Positions 36,254 to 45,370 of a stretch of DNA of 64,000 bases are shown here, piece after piece. The notes under the pieces are model-generated. The model worked only from the letters and a program-made list of their open reading frames with translations, was not told where the DNA came from and did no database searches. Position 1 is the first letter of the stretch. Every line of letters starts with the position of its first letter. The DNA comes from Rossellomorea aquimaris (GTDB taxonomy: Bacteria; Bacillota; Bacilli; Bacillales; Bacillaceae_B). A program made the translations under genes and the position numbers. The stretch is taken from the NCBI RefSeq assembly GCF_008180865.1, contig NZ_VTEX01000001.1:1407389-1471388 (forward strand). The letters run 5' to 3'.

Positions 36254-38977
36254 ATGGCTGGTCAATATAAGTCAAGGGAAGAAAAGCGTCTGGCCCAACA
36301 AAAGTCGAAATCCACAAAGAGCAAGAAGAAAGGCTCTTTGGTTAAACGCGTCATTATATCATTATTTATCATCGGTATTATCGGGATGCTTGCTGGTGCT
36401 GGGTTATTTGCTTATTATGCTTCCAGTGCACCTAAGCTAGATGAAAAATTACTCAAAGATCCGATTGCATCAGAAATTTATGATATGAACGGGGAATTGA
36501 TCACGACCGTTGGTAAAGAAAAACGGGAATACGCAAACTTCGATGACATCCCTAAGATCATGCAGGACGCGGTCCTTGCAACAGAGGACAACCGATTCTA
36601 TAAGCATAACGGAATCGACTTGATTCGATTAGGTGGCGCTGTCATTGCCAATGTGACAGGTGGATTCGGTTCAGAAGGTGCCTCGACGATTACCCAGCAA
36701 GTGATCAAGGGATCTTTTTTAAGCCCTGAAAAAACGTTAAAAAGAAAAGCACAAGAAGCATGGCTTGCTCTTAAGCTTGAGCAGGAATATACAAAAGAAG
36801 AAATCTTTGAAATGTATTTCAATAAAGTGTATATGTCCGCCGGGATTAACGGAATGGCTACTGCTGCAGACTATTATTACGGTAAAGACATTAAAGACAT
36901 TGAGCTTCATGAAGCAGCCCTGATTGCGGGATTGCCTCAAAGTCCAAACAATTACAACCCTTTTAAATACCCAGAAAAGGCGGAAAAGCGCCGAAATATC
37001 GTTCTTTCCTTAATGGAACAGCACGGTAAAATCACTGAAGAAGAAAAAAAGGAAGCACAGGCCATCCCGATCACTGAAGGATTGGTATCAGCTGAAGAAG
37101 TCGAAAAGAAAAACGGAAACAAATATCCCGCGTTTGTAGATGCGGTTATTGATGAAGTACAAAAAATGGGTGACTATAACCTGTTTTCAGATGGTTTAAA
37201 GGTATATACTACCGTTGATCCGGATGCTCAAAAACGATTGGAAGAAATCTTAGCAGGTGAAAATACGAGCTTCAGTTATCCAGAGAGTCCTGAAGAGCCA
37301 ATGCAGGCCGGGGTAACCCTTATGGATACGAAAACTGGTGAAATCAGGGCGATTGGCGGCGGAAGAGAACAGGATCCAAACGTTCAGCGTGGATTTAATT
37401 TTGCAATCGATACTAAACGTCAACCCGGATCAACAATTAAGCCATTAATTGACTACGCTCCTGCCATTGAGCATTTAAAATGGTCTACGTATCATATTTT
37501 AAAAGATGAGCCTTATAAATATTCAGACGGAACGGAACTCAATAACTATGACGGTCAATTCAAGGGACCCATCACGATACGCGAAGGTCTGTGGGATTCC
37601 CGGAATATTACTGCCCTAAAAGCGTTTCAGGAAGTCGGTCCAGAGAAAGCAGAGGAATTTGTGAATGGCCTCGGATTAAAGTTCGATCATTATTATGAAT
37701 CTGCTTCAATCGGTGGTGTTTCACCCGGGGTAAACTCCGTTCAGATGGCCGGGGCTTATGCCGCATTTGGTAATGAAGGTATTTACAACAAGCCCCATAC
37801 GGTTACAAAAGTGGTATTGCGCGATGGTGAAACAGAGATTAAGAATGACAATAAACCAAAGCCTGCAATGAAGGAATATACAGCTTATATGATTTCTGAT
37901 ATGCTGCAGAGCGTCATCGACCATCCAAGAGGAACAGGCCTCTATGCCAAGGTGCCAGGATTACCGATGGCCGGGAAATCAGGTACCACGAACTATACTC
38001 AAGAAGAACGGGAGAAATACGGAATTGCTAAAACAGGCGCTCCTGATTCATGGTTTGTAGGCTATACCACAAACTACACAGCCGCGGTTTGGACTGGATA
38101 TAAGACTCGATCCATTCCACTATCCCCTACGGATAGAAGGGTGTCCCAATACATCGTCAGTGACCTGATGAGCTATGTTCACGAAGGCGTTGACACACCA
38201 GATTTTAACAAACCGGACAGCGTGGTTGAATCCAAGGTTGAATTAGGAAGCAATCCTGCTAGACTGCCAAGTGAATACACTCCAGATGACAGAGTGATTA
38301 CTGAACTATTCGTCCGGGGAACTGAACCTTCCAAGGTTTCAAAAGAATTCGACAAGATTGATGCACCTTCAAATCTGAAAGGAAAATTCAATAAGAAGGA
38401 TCAAACCATCACTCTTGCCTGGGACTATGGCAAAGAGAAGGACGTTCAGTTTGAAGTGGCGGTTTCGATTAATGGTGAAGCAAAACAAGTATTAACGACC
38501 ACTGATAAGAAAGGATTAAATGTCGAGAACATTCAATCCCAAGGAACGTTCACCTTCGAGGTTGTAGCAATATCCGGAGATCAGCGCAGTAATGCTGCAA
38601 CGGTCAATGTTGATGTAAAGGCCACTGATGGTGAAGATGAAGAAAACCAAGATGAAAACAACGATGAAAATCAAGATAACAATGGTAATGGTAACAACAA
38701 TGGAAATAACAATGGTAATGGTAACGGTCAAGGAAATGGGAATGAAGATGATTCAGGCAATGATGGTGAAGACACTGGTGGCGATGATGGCACTACCCCT
38801 CCACCTGAAGGAGATGGGACTGGTGAGGGAGGTACAGATGACGGCGGCACCGGGGATGGCACTGGAACCGGAGATGGAGGAACTGGTGACGGCACTGGCG
38901 AAGGCTCAGGAACCGGAGATGGCGCCACGAATGGTTCACCTGCTACCCAATCAGACCCCCGAAGAGAACAAGAATAA
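36254..38977 (+). CDS. ponA: Class A penicillin-binding protein 1A/1B
   Basis: A 907-residue bifunctional cell-wall synthase. A basic cytosolic start and one membrane helix (about 30-55) precede the glycosyltransferase domain with EDNRFYKHNGID (about 98) and EGASTITQQ (about 138). The transpeptidase domain has SxxK in RQPGSTIKP (about 390), SRN in SRNITALK, and KSGT (about 575). A fibronectin-like domain follows (about 695-790), then an Asp/Gly/Asn/Thr-rich tail of about 110 residues that is low-complexity and probably extends through the wall. Confidence 0.95.
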   Translation: MAGQYKSREEKRLAQQKSKSTKSKKKGSLVKRVIISLFIIGIIGMLAGAGLFAYYASSAPKLDEKLLKDPIASEIYDMNGELITTVGKEKREYANFDDIPKIMQDAVLATEDNRFYKHNGIDLIRLGGAVIANVTGGFGSEGASTITQQVIKGSFLSPEKTLKRKAQEAWLALKLEQEYTKEEIFEMYFNKVYMSAGINGMATAADYYYGKDIKDIELHEAALIAGLPQSPNNYNPFKYPEKAEKRRNIVLSLMEQHGKITEEEKKEAQAIPITEGLVSAEEVEKKNGNKYPAFVDAVIDEVQKMGDYNLFSDGLKVYTTVDPDAQKRLEEILAGENTSFSYPESPEEPMQAGVTLMDTKTGEIRAIGGGREQDPNVQRGFNFAIDTKRQPGSTIKPLIDYAPAIEHLKWSTYHILKDEPYKYSDGTELNNYDGQFKGPITIREGLWDSRNITALKAFQEVGPEKAEEFVNGLGLKFDHYYESASIGGVSPGVNSVQMAGAYAAFGNEGIYNKPHTVTKVVLRDGETEIKNDNKPKPAMKEYTAYMISDMLQSVIDHPRGTGLYAKVPGLPMAGKSGTTNYTQEEREKYGIAKTGAPDSWFVGYTTNYTAAVWTGYKTRSIPLSPTDRRVSQYIVSDLMSYVHEGVDTPDFNKPDSVVESKVELGSNPARLPSEYTPDDRVITELFVRGTEPSKVSKEFDKIDAPSNLKGKFNKKDQTITLAWDYGKEKDVQFEVAVSINGEAKQVLTTTDKKGLNVENIQSQGTFTFEVVAISGDQRSNAATVNVDVKATDGEDEENQDENNDENQDNNGNGNNNGNNNGNGNGQGNGNEDDSGNDGEDTGGDDGTTPPPEGDGTGEGGTDDGGTGDGTGTGDGGTGDGTGEGSGTGDGATNGSPATQSDPRREQE

Positions 38978-38980
38978 GAT

Positions 38981-39022
38981 AAAAAGGCAACGAGAAAATG
39001 TTCTCGTTGCCTTTTTATTTTT
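38981..39022. terminator. Bidirectional terminator between ponA and ypoC
   Basis: AAAAAGGCAACGAGAA and TTCTCGTTGCCTTTTT form a perfect 16-bp stem with a four-base loop, giving a T-tract on both strands. It serves the convergent ponA and ypoC transcripts. Confidence 0.92.
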
Positions 39023-39527
39023 CTCCAGCTCGCTTTAAAGCCAGAGATTTAGCATATTGTTTATGTTGTTCCTCGAATAGCTGAGATAACTGTATGAATG
39101 AATGGAAAAGGGTTGGATAGTTCCTGATAAATGACATTCTCTCCCCTGCGTTGACGGGTTTGATTGAAAGGTTATCAATAGTAGTATCAGAATTTAATAT
39201 TACCGGCATTGAATTACTCCAGTATAAAAGCATATAGACTTGCGCAATACTCTTTTTCATTAGGGGCAATGTATCCTTAGAACGTTTTTTAAATAACGTT
39301 TTAAGATATTCCTCCCCCTCTCTCCAGCTGTTAAGTATGAAACCTATGAAAAATTCATGATCCTCCCAGGGAAGCGAACCTGCAACCTCGTCATTATAAT
39401 AGAGAATTTCATAAGCGAAAAATGGGTCATCGGGTATGATATGAGAATCATCCACACTAACTTTTGACTCAGGAAAGAAAAAAGGGTCATTTAGTTGTAA
39501 TGGAATACTCAAAGTCAGTTCTTTCAT
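39015..39527 (-). CDS. ypoC: YpoC-like protein
   Basis: About 170 residues from an ATG at 39527 that overlaps the nth stop (ATGA). Helical, with LNDPFFFPESKVSVDDSHII, PWEDHEFFIGFILNSWREGE, and AQVYMLLYWSNSMPVILN. It is the conserved partner of dnaD-nth in Bacillus; no established function. Confidence 0.8.
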   Translation of the reverse strand: MKELTLSIPLQLNDPFFFPESKVSVDDSHIIPDDPFFAYEILYYNDEVAGSLPWEDHEFFIGFILNSWREGEEYLKTLFKKRSKDTLPLMKKSIAQVYMLLYWSNSMPVILNSDTTIDNLSIKPVNAGERMSFIRNYPTLFHSFIQLSQLFEEQHKQYAKSLALKRAGEK

Positions 39528-40180
39528 ATGGTACCTTTTTTCTTTAGTCTCTTCTGACCTTCTCTGCATAAATCGACCAGCGGGCATACATCACATTGGG
39601 GTGATTGGGCTTTACAATGGTACCTTCCAAAGAAAATCAACCGGTGATGAGTTTCGGACCATTCTTCTTTAGGAATTTTTTTCATTAACGTTTTCTCTAC
39701 TTCCAATACGTTATCTTTCCATCGGCAAATCCCTAACCTCTTACTTACACGTTCGACATGGGTATCTACTGCAAGAGCCGGCACTCCAAATGCTACCGAT
39801 ACTACTACATTTGCTGTTTTCCTTCCTACGCCAGGCAGCTTCACTAATTCTTCATGACTTTCAGGAACATTTCCCCCATGTTCAGTCAGGATGATCTCAC
39901 ATAGTTTGCGAATGTTTTTCGCTTTGTTTCGGTACAACCCGATGGAGCGTATATCCTGTTGAAGTTCTTCCAATGAAACATTCAGATAATCTTCAGGTTG
40001 CTTATATTTTTCGAATAGGCCTTTAGTGACTTTATTCACGAGGGCGTCAGTACATTGAGCAGATAGAAGGACCGCAATGACAAGCTCAAAAGGATTTTCA
40101 TGACGCAGCTCACAGTGAGCGTCTGGAAACATTTCTCTCATTTCATCTAAGCAAATTTGTATTTGTTTTTTATTTAACAT
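39524..40180 (-). CDS. nth: Endonuclease III
   Basis: About 218 residues. DNA glycosylase/AP lyase for oxidised pyrimidines. HhH motif LPGVGRKTANVVVSVAFG holds the catalytic Lys; the VDTHVERVSKRLG segment holds the Asp. The C-terminal 4Fe-4S cluster is present (CKAQSPQCDVCPLVDLC). ATG at 40180 preferred from homology and spacing. It follows dnaD in the usual operon. Confidence 0.95.
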   Translation of the reverse strand: MLNKKQIQICLDEMREMFPDAHCELRHENPFELVIAVLLSAQCTDALVNKVTKGLFEKYKQPEDYLNVSLEELQQDIRSIGLYRNKAKNIRKLCEIILTEHGGNVPESHEELVKLPGVGRKTANVVVSVAFGVPALAVDTHVERVSKRLGICRWKDNVLEVEKTLMKKIPKEEWSETHHRLIFFGRYHCKAQSPQCDVCPLVDLCREGQKRLKKKGTI

Positions 40181-40280
40181 GTATCCTAATACCTCCATCT
40201 TGTCTTAAGAATCAACTAAGGTTATTCACAATAAAATAGACCAACCCTCAAGCATTTGAGAGTCAGCCCCTTTTATCGTC

Positions 40281-40991
40281 CTATTGCTCAAGCCAATTAT
40301 AAAATGGTACTGATTTTCGTTTAGGTGAAGCAGCAGCATCACTTGAAGCTGCGGGGTTTTGATGAGAACGGAAGCGCTGGCTTTGGTTACGAGCATCTTC
40401 AATGGTCTTCACACCGTTTTTCTTCCATTCAAATAGAATCCGATCGATATATCTAAAATTCAGCTTGCCGGATATGACGGCTTCTCTTAATGCTGCTTTA
40501 ATAATAATAGCATTATGATCATCCTGATCCAACCACATGGCCAGGGTTTCACATTCTAATGGAGATAGGGGACGGCCAAATTCCTGTTCGAAAGTCGTGT
40601 AAATGTCCGCTTCTTCTTCCATTGATTTCTCCATCTGCTTCATTTTAGAATCCTGTATAACGAACTCAGCCATCTTTTCCCATAAAGGATTGAGAGAATA
40701 CTTTTCAAACAGGATCCCATCAGGGGAAGACCCCTCTTCGATCGATAGAAACTGTTGTTGCATTAATTTTCTTAAAATAGATGAACAGTATTCAGTAGAA
40801 ATACTCATAGGTTCTGAAAGCTCTTCTGGTGTAGGGAAATAGTTTCCCTTTTCCAGATGACCATAAATTTGTAATAACAGAACAAACTCTGACTCATTTA
40901 AACCCAGGGTATTGTAATTTGATAATAATAATTGCGGAATGTTAAGTGTCCCCTCTTCGATCCAGGACACCATTAATCGTTTATAATCCAT
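40281..40991 (-). CDS. dnaD: Primosomal protein DnaD
   Basis: About 236 residues. The N-terminal winged helix with TLNIPQLLLSNYNTLGLNES and NYFPTPEELSEPMSIS, then the C-terminal DnaD domain (about 130-205) ending in FRYIDRILFEWKKNGVKT (YxxxIxxxW). It binds DnaA and remodels DNA at oriC and restart sites. The ATG at 40991 is preferred over a GTG at 41000 (GAGGTG spacing and alignment with B. subtilis DnaD). Confidence 0.93.
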   Translation of the reverse strand: MDYKRLMVSWIEEGTLNIPQLLLSNYNTLGLNESEFVLLLQIYGHLEKGNYFPTPEELSEPMSISTEYCSSILRKLMQQQFLSIEEGSSPDGILFEKYSLNPLWEKMAEFVIQDSKMKQMEKSMEEEADIYTTFEQEFGRPLSPLECETLAMWLDQDDHNAIIIKAALREAVISGKLNFRYIDRILFEWKKNGVKTIEDARNQSQRFRSHQNPAASSDAAASPKRKSVPFYNWLEQ

Positions 40992-41099
40992 ATTCGGCAC
41001 ACCTCACTCACTAGTATATCATGGTTCAGTATATGTGGACATGGTTATGAATTAGAAGAAAGATGGAAATAAGAAAAACTTCCTTGGTCCTTTTTTTGG

Positions 41100-41270
41100 A
41101 TCAATGGTAGTGGAAAAACAAGGACCGTTCCTTTCCGCTTCAGGCACAAGATTCCCCGGGGAGGAAGTCAAGCCTCCTCGGGCTTTGCCCTGCGGGGTCT
41201 CGACCTTTCCTCTATTTCCCGCAGGAGTCAAGTGCCTTCCGCTACAATCCACTCTGTGCTTCTACATTCT
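41100..41270. repeat. Dispersed intergenic repeat, copy a
   Basis: About 165 bases with self-complementary parts (CCCCGGGG centre, CCTCGGGCTTTGCCC, GTAGTGGAA/TTCCGCTAC ends). Its right part, GGGGTCTCGACCTTTCC and so on to CACTCTGTG, matches copy d at 63641-63712 in reverse orientation with few changes. No gene is in it. Confidence 0.75.
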
Positions 41271-41620
41271 ACTTAAACTAATTATGGAAAGACAAACACA
41301 AAAAAGTTCAGATTTAGTTAGTATTATCGATGCGCACTATATCTAAACTTCCGCTTGTGTTATCCATGAAGAAAATTAGGATGAATCAATCGGACCTAGC
41401 GCAAATTCACGCCTGATTTGAATTCCACCAAAAAGCACGCATAAATGTTGTACAAAAATCCTCTATAAACAAAGAAGAAGGCTTTGGAACAGTCGCTGTG
41501 ATTGTTAAGAAAAGAAAGAAGTGGCTTAAGAGAATAATCTTATTTGTTGATTCTCTTATTTTTCAATAAAATACGATTGCTAAATTTTTTATCTTTGACA
41601 CCTTTTGGCTCTGTCACGAA
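41271..41620. other. Intergenic stretch without recognised genes
   Basis: No convincing frame, RNA gene or match to known motifs. It contains one plus-strand terminator-like hairpin (AAGAGAAT at 41528, ATTCTCTT at 41550, then ATTTTTC) that serves no visible gene, so the stretch may hold a decayed gene or element. Confidence 0.4.
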
Positions 41621-41625
41621 AAATC

Positions 41626-41740
41626 TATTAAAGATGGTGAGGGGAACTGCGTAGACTCCTGCGGAAAAACGGGCGTGCCGAGACCCCGGAAGCGAAGCAG
41701 TTCTCCTCACCATCTAGCACTCACTGTCTGACAGAACCCG
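41626..41740. repeat. Dispersed intergenic repeat, copy b
   Basis: AGATGGTGAGG...GAAcTGC at 41634 pairs with GCAGTTCtCCTCACCATCT at 41716, giving an 18-19 bp terminal stem. The core GCGTAGACTCCTGCGGAA and GTGCCGAGACCCC matches copy c in reverse orientation. Confidence 0.8.
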
Positions 41741-41773
41741 GGCAGAGCTTATCTTTAAAAAACCATCTTAGCG

Positions 41774-41820
41774 AAGGAAAAGAACCGGCCGGATTGCTTT
41801 TTAAGCAAACCAGGCGGTTC
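41774..41820 (-). terminator. Terminator of asnS
   Basis: Minus-strand stem beginning GAACCG and ending CGGTTC with an inner TTTGCT/AGCAA stem, followed by TTTTCC. It lies just after the asnS stop. Confidence 0.75.
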
Positions 41821-41833
41821 CTTGATGTTTGTA

Positions 41834-43126
41834 TTATGGATATAAACGGTTTAATAGACGTGGGAATGGGATGGTTTCCCTTACGTGTTCTACTCCGCTG
41901 ATCCAAGCCACTGTTCTTTCAAGTCCAAGACCGAACCCTGAATGAGGAACGGATCCATATTCTCTTAGTTCCAAGTACCACTTGTATGCATCCGTAGCAA
42001 GTTCGTGCTCTTCAATGCGACGTTTCATAAGTTCCGCATCGTGGATACGCTCTGAGCCACCGATAATCTCTCCATATCCTTCCGGTGCGATCAGGTCGGC
42101 ACATAGTACGACATCATCACGGTCTGGATCAGGTTGCATATAGAAAGGTTTCAACGAAGTCGGGTAATGCGTGATAAATACCGGCTTATCGTAACTTTCA
42201 GCTATGGCAGTTTCATGTGGAGCTCCGAAATCGTCTCCCCACTCGATATCATCAAACCCTTTTTCATGCAATAACTTAAGTGCATCATCATAAGTGATGC
42301 GCGGGAAAGGAGCTTTGATCTGCTCTAATTTAGATGTATCTCTTCCTAATCGGTCTAATTCAAGCTTGCAGTTTTCCAGAACCGATTGAACGATATAAGA
42401 AACATATTGCTCCTGCACTTCCAGATTATCTTTAAAATCATAGAATGCCATTTCAGGCTCGATCATCCAGAATTCGATTAAATGACGACGGGTTTTCGAT
42501 TTCTCGGCTCTGAAAGTCGGTCCGAAAGAGAATACTTTCCCTAACGCCATGGCTGCTGCTTCCATGTACAGCTGACCACTCTGAGAAAGATAGGCATCTT
42601 CTTCGAAATATTTAGTGGCAAATAACTCGGTCGTTCCTTCCGGAGCACTGCCGGTCAGGATTGGGGGATCTACCTTTACAAATCCTTCTTGATTAAAGAA
42701 CTCATATGTTGCACGAATGATTTCGTTACGTACTTTCATCACGGCATGCTGTTTCCGGGAACGTAGCCATAGGTGACGATGATCCATCAGGAATTCTGTT
42801 CCATGTTCCTTAGGTGTAATTGGATAATCCACTGCTTCATGAATTACCTCTACGCTTTTCACTTGCAGTTCATAACCAAAAGGTGAACGGGAATCTTCTG
42901 AAACCGTTCCTGTAACATATAGAGATGTTTCTTGAGTTAATGATTTTGCTTTTTGAAAGATTTCTTCTTCCACTTCACTTTTTACGACAACCCCTTGAAT
43001 GAATCCAGTTCCGTCACGAAGCTGAAGAAAGGCAATTTTTCCACTTGAACGTTTGTTGGCAAGCCAAGCACCAATGGTTACTTCTTCTCCAACAAACTTA
43101 CTTACTTGAGATATAGTAGTTTTCAC
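41834..43126 (-). CDS. asnS: Asparaginyl-tRNA synthetase
   Basis: A 430-residue class II synthetase. The OB-fold anticodon domain (1-110) has [20 protein letters not shown]. Class II motif 2 is [21 protein letters not shown] (split, about 206-226) and motif 3 [12 protein letters not shown] near the C-terminus. It charges tRNA-Asn. GTG start with GGAGGG nine bases upstream. In B. subtilis it is also the last gene of the dinG-ypmA-ypmB-aspB-asnS cluster. Confidence 0.95.
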   Translation of the reverse strand: MKTTISQVSKFVGEEVTIGAWLANKRSSGKIAFLQLRDGTGFIQGVVVKSEVEEEIFQKAKSLTQETSLYVTGTVSEDSRSPFGYELQVKSVEVIHEAVDYPITPKEHGTEFLMDHRHLWLRSRKQHAVMKVRNEIIRATYEFFNQEGFVKVDPPILTGSAPEGTTELFATKYFEEDAYLSQSGQLYMEAAAMALGKVFSFGPTFRAEKSKTRRHLIEFWMIEPEMAFYDFKDNLEVQEQYVSYIVQSVLENCKLELDRLGRDTSKLEQIKAPFPRITYDDALKLLHEKGFDDIEWGDDFGAPHETAIAESYDKPVFITHYPTSLKPFYMQPDPDRDDVVLCADLIAPEGYGEIIGGSERIHDAELMKRRIEEHELATDAYKWYLELREYGSVPHSGFGLGLERTVAWISGVEHVRETIPFPRLLNRLYP

Positions 43127-43230
43127 GATTTTTTCCCTCCAAAAAAACTTAAGACGCTTATGTATCGTTATTTATTATACATTTACCGTTATCCCGCCGC
43201 AATAGATACAGCAAAACGAGATGATTTTAA

Positions 43231-43262
43231 GGAAAAAGCAGACCGAAACGAACACGGTCTGC
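43231..43262 (-). terminator. Terminator of aspB
   Basis: Minus-strand GCAGACCG/CGGTCTGC stem with nine-base loop, followed by TTTTTCC. It separates aspB from asnS, so asnS may have its own promoter. Confidence 0.9.
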
Positions 43263-43272
43263 AAACCTTGTA

Positions 43273-44463
43273 TTATTTACTCTTCCTAACAACAAATTCG
43301 TGCATTCTCTCAATTGCTTTTTCGAGTGCATCAAGACTTGTGGCATAAGAAAGACGGATATTATTGTCCGACCCGAAACCAGAACCAGGAATAACCGCTA
43401 CCTTTGCCTCTTCCAGCAGAGCTTTTGTAAATTCGTCGACACTGTTATAGCCTGTTTTCTTGGCAGCTTCTGACACATTCGGGAATAGATAGAAAGCACC
43501 TTGAGGCTTCAAACAATGAAACCCTGGAATACTGTTCAATTTATCAAAAACAATGTTTAAGCGCTCTTCAAACGCTTGTCTCATTTCCTCTACAGGGTGT
43601 TGATCTCCTAAATAGGCAGCAACCGTCCCATATTGTGAAGTTGTCGTTGGGTTAGAGGTTGAATGACTGGCAAGGTTGGTCATTGCTTTAATGATTGTCT
43701 CGTTCCCTGCCGCATATCCAATTCTCCATCCCGTCATGGAATGAGATTTTGACACCCCGTTAATCACGATGGTTTGCTCTTTAAGTTCTGGAGACAATTC
43801 AGCAATAGACGTGTGGGAATTCCCGTCGTATACAAGCTTTTCATAAATCTCGTCTGAAACGATCAGAATATCGTTCTCTAAGCATACTTCTCCAATCGCT
43901 TGTAACTCTTCGTGGGTGTATAACATTCCTGTAGGGTTACTAGGTGTGTTAAGAATGACTGCTTTCGTTTTGGGAGTTATCGTCTCTTTTAACTGCTGGG
44001 GAGTAACTTTGTACTCGTTCTGTTCTTTCCCTTCAACGATAACGGGAATTCCACCGGCAAGCTTTACTTGTTCAGGATAGCTGACCCAGTATGGTGTAGG
44101 AATGATCACTTCATCATTTTCGTTTAAAAGAACTTGAAACAATGTATAAAGGGCATGCTTTGCTCCACTTGTCACGATGATCTCAGATGGTTTATACGTA
44201 AGTTTCTGATCTGTTTCAAACTTATGGATGATTGCTTCTTTTAATTTGGCCATACCACCAGATGGAGTATATTTTGTGTGACCCTCAGTCATGGACGCAT
44301 ACGCAGCATTGATGATATGTTCAGGTGTATTAAAGTCAGGTTCACCAGCACCTAAACCGATGACATCAATACCCTGTGACTTCATTTCCTTTGCCTTTGC
44401 AGTGATCGCTAAAGTCGTTGATGGTGTTAAAGCACTTACTCTGTCAGCTAACGTAAATTTCAT
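43273..44463 (-). CDS. aspB: Aspartate aminotransferase
   Basis: A 396-residue PLP enzyme of fold type I, subgroup Ib. Marks: IDVIGLGAGEPDFNTPEHI, the PSNPTGMLY loop (about 172), DEIYEKLVYDG, the PLP lysine in SKSHSMTGWRIGY (about 236) and SGFGSDNNIRLSYA near the end with the substrate Arg. It makes aspartate, the asparagine precursor, consistent with linkage to asnS. Confidence 0.95.
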   Translation of the reverse strand: MKFTLADRVSALTPSTTLAITAKAKEMKSQGIDVIGLGAGEPDFNTPEHIINAAYASMTEGHTKYTPSGGMAKLKEAIIHKFETDQKLTYKPSEIIVTSGAKHALYTLFQVLLNENDEVIIPTPYWVSYPEQVKLAGGIPVIVEGKEQNEYKVTPQQLKETITPKTKAVILNTPSNPTGMLYTHEELQAIGEVCLENDILIVSDEIYEKLVYDGNSHTSIAELSPELKEQTIVINGVSKSHSMTGWRIGYAAGNETIIKAMTNLASHSTSNPTTTSQYGTVAAYLGDQHPVEEMRQAFEERLNIVFDKLNSIPGFHCLKPQGAFYLFPNVSEAAKKTGYNSVDEFTKALLEEAKVAVIPGSGFGSDNNIRLSYATSLDALEKAIERMHEFVVRKSK

Positions 44464-44486
44464 GGACGTATTCCCCCTAGAGTTGA

Positions 44487-44963
44487 TTATAAATTTTCAA
44501 TTTTCTTCCACCATTCTCCATTAGAAAACAGCAGGTAAAAATAATTTAAATTGTCTTGTTGATCTAAATAGGTAATTTCCCATACAGGCCCGACAGATTC
44601 ATATCCTAAACGTACCGATAATAATTCTTTCGGTTGCTTTTCATCATTTAGTTTATTGATTGCCTGTTCTTTTGAAATACCATCTGCCCATTTTTTCTCA
44701 ATTATTTTCCCTTTTTTATTGGGTACCCAAGCCACGAGCTTCTCGTTTTGATCATCCTTACCTGTCACCACAACATATGACTTAGAGCCGTTATAGAAGC
44801 TTGTGTTATCAACTTCCACGATAGCCGTTTCAGCTTTCACTCTATTTAGAGCCTTCTCTGCCTGATTATTCAATGGGTTCCGGGAAACTTGATAAAGTAC
44901 CACCGAAGCCGTTATCCCAAGGACGATGAACAATAGTGCGGTAATCGTTATCCATTTTTTCAT
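44487..44963 (-). CDS. ypmB: YpmB-like membrane-anchored protein (PepSY-like)
   Basis: About 158 residues from an ATG at 44963. An N-terminal membrane helix (WITITALLFIVLGITASVVL) anchors an extracytoplasmic domain with two PepSY-like halves (AEKALNRVKAETAIVEVDNT; SKEQAINKLNDEKQPKELLS). Conserved partner of aspB; function unknown. Confidence 0.85.
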   Translation of the reverse strand: MKKWITITALLFIVLGITASVVLYQVSRNPLNNQAEKALNRVKAETAIVEVDNTSFYNGSKSYVVVTGKDDQNEKLVAWVPNKKGKIIEKKWADGISKEQAINKLNDEKQPKELLSVRLGYESVGPVWEITYLDQQDNLNYFYLLFSNGEWWKKIENL

Positions 44964-44975
44964 TACAATCACTCT

Positions 44976-45146
44976 TTATGTACGATATATTGTTAATACT
45001 GCTTGATTCTGATCTTCCGGATCTAAGGCTAAACCAAACATATAATCATCTTTTTTTAAAGTTCTATTTAATGTATCTACCACTTTATATAAATTATCCG
45101 TATACTCGATACGAACGGTGGAAAGAATTTCAATTCGGCTCTCCAT
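44976..45146 (-). CDS. ypmA: YpmA-like small protein (DUF4264)
   Basis: A 56-residue protein matching YpmA in position and sequence character: EILSTVRIEYTDNLYKVVDT, then DYMFGLALDPEDQNQAVLTI. GGAGGAACACC before ATG. Ends 13 bases before ypmB. Function not known. Confidence 0.85.
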   Translation of the reverse strand: MESRIEILSTVRIEYTDNLYKVVDTLNRTLKKDDYMFGLALDPEDQNQAVLTIYRT

Positions 45147-45235
45147 GGTGTTCCTCCTTTTACCCGCTTACATAAGATATTCCTCTATGAAAACCATTTT
45201 TTTCTACTCATGACGTCACTGCTATCCGTCACACT

Positions 45236-45370
45236 ATGAGTAAGAAACGCTACCCACATTATAACAACATTAATGGCTATTATGGTAGAGCGTATCCGAA
45301 AAAACTATATTCTAATCCACACTCCGTTCAGGCTGACAGCGTTGTCAGCCTGACTTTCTTTCAGCATTAG
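45236..45370 (+). CDS. Doubtful 44-residue frame on the opposite strand
   Basis: ATG at 45236 to TAG at 45370. The product is Tyr/Asn/Lys-rich at first (MSKKRYPHYNNINGYYGRAY). No Shine-Dalgarno sequence precedes it, and its end overlaps the stop of the leftward gene. The plus-strand hairpin TCAGGCTGACA/TGTCAGCCTGA with following CTTTCTTTC lies inside its 3' end. Kept only as a possibility. Confidence 0.2.
   Translation: MSKKRYPHYNNINGYYGRAYPKKLYSNPHSVQADSVVSLTFFQH
45331..45363. terminator. Hairpin after the MBL-like gene
   Basis: TCAGGCTGACA and TGTCAGCCTGA form an 11-bp perfect stem with a short GCGT-type loop. A T-rich run follows only on the plus strand, so its action on the leftward transcript is uncertain. 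Confidence 0.55.

Noticed and set aside
38628..39038. A 136-codon frame within the ponA tail
   Set aside because: A frame shadow of the low-complexity GAT/GGT/AAT repeats; product is Met/Thr-rich nonsense overlapping the terminator.
41271..41620. Possible decayed gene upstream of the orphan terminator-like hairpin
   Set aside because: Short reading frames with no recognisable protein similarity; not enough to call a pseudogene.
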